Below, one piece after another: positions 43,058 to 45,874 of a stretch of 45,874 nucleotides of DNA (its first letter is position 1; the number at the start of each line of letters is the position of its first letter). Position numbers and translations under genes: made by a program. Source of the stretch: JBOICV01 sp050740255 (GTDB lineage: Bacteria > Pseudomonadota > Gammaproteobacteria > Nevskiales > JBOICV01); assembly GCA_050740255.1 (NCBI GenBank), contig JBOICV010000156.1, positions 1 through 45,874 on the forward strand, in the 5' to 3' direction. The notes beneath the pieces were generated by a model. That model made no database searches, was not told the origin of the DNA, and saw nothing but the letters and a program-made list of their open reading frames with translations.

Positions 43058-43188
43058 GGTGATGCCTCAATATGAATCTGTCATTCTGAGAGAAGCGAAG
43101 GATCTTCTATCAAGCTGCGGGTCTGCCTGAAGCAAGACCCTTCGCTTCGCTCAGGGTGACAGTGTTGTTTTCAAACTGAGGCACTACC
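43058..43188. mobile_element. MITE-like element, copy 3 (hflD-acnA gap)
   Basis: A 131-base non-coding element with ends GGTGATGCCTCAATATGAAT and, in reverse, GGTAGTGCCTCAGTTTGAAA. It is flanked by perfect 8-base direct repeats CGTCCGCT (43050-43057 and 43189-43196), a clear target-site duplication. The terminal repeats belong to the same family as copies 1 and 2, but the core is different: an inner inverted repeat pairs 43080-43102 with 43138-43160 (19 of 23), containing GAAGCGAAGG. A TATAAT box (43041-43046) lies just left of the insertion. Confidence 0.8.
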
Positions 43189-43246
43189 CGTCCGCTGCAA
43201 GCGCCCAGCGAAGGGCGCGATCAAAAAATTGAGTCTGGAGAGATAA

Positions 43247-45874
<2,628 letters not shown>

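Overview
The window is a gene-dense, GC-rich stretch of chromosome from a gammaproteobacterium. Three things point there: the contiguous envelope/lipid cluster pyrH-frr-uppS-cdsA-dxr-rseP-bamA-skp-lpxD-fabZ-lpxA-lpxB-rnhB-dnaE-accA-tilS-pyrG-kdsA, the fabD-fabG-acpP-fabF-pabB-pabC-mltG-tmk-holB-pilZ cluster, and nudJ-mnmA-hflD. Lipid A genes, BamA/Skp and a type II secretion cluster show a Gram-negative cell with an outer membrane. It does not look enteric (no eno after kdsA, rpsB-tsf not next to pyrH, PilZ present). I cannot name the genus.

Layout. 1-1559 (+): 3' part of otsA and complete otsB, for trehalose synthesis. 1685-24835 (-): a nearly unbroken 23-kb run of housekeeping genes, read from pyrH down to kdsA. 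It makes UMP and CTP, recycles ribosomes, makes undecaprenyl-PP, CDP-diacylglycerol and MEP-pathway isoprenoids, builds lipid A and Kdo, assembles outer-membrane proteins, and includes Pol III alpha, acetyl-CoA carboxylase alpha and tRNA-Ile lysidine synthase. One accessory gene, a polytopic membrane protein with a discoidin-like N-terminus, sits between dnaE and accA. 24901-26405: an odd junction holding fabH between two different repeats, then an unrecognised small membrane protein gene on the + strand. 26409-34998 (-): pilZ, holB, tmk, mltG, pabC, pabB, fabF, acpP, fabG, fabD. 35145-40791 (+): gspG-H-I-J-K-L-M-N, the pseudopilus and inner-membrane platform genes of a type II secretion system without C, D, E or F alongside. 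40796-43036 (+): nudJ, mnmA, hflD. 43247-45874 (+): acnA, cut by the window end just before its stop.

Most neighbours overlap by 4 bases (ATGA or GTGA) or are a few bases apart, implying long co-transcribed, translationally coupled operons. Divergent candidate promoters for fabD and gspG lie in 34999-35144.

The least ordinary content is repetitive. Three intergenic elements of 131-146 bp (4246-4391, 25991-26124, 43058-43188) share about 20-base terminal inverted repeats of the form GGTnnTGYCYCAGTTTGnC. Two of them are flanked by 8-base direct repeats, as expected of non-autonomous transposable elements (MITEs), and their cores differ. A second family (TTGTAGGAGCG...CGCGATT) occurs once beside fabH and once as a perfect 23-bp inverted repeat between gspG and gspH. 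Two further palindromic repeats lie in front of mnmA and between dnaE and the accessory gene. I see no tRNA, rRNA, CRISPR array, transposase gene, prophage or defence island, and no gene-free stretch longer than 300 bases.
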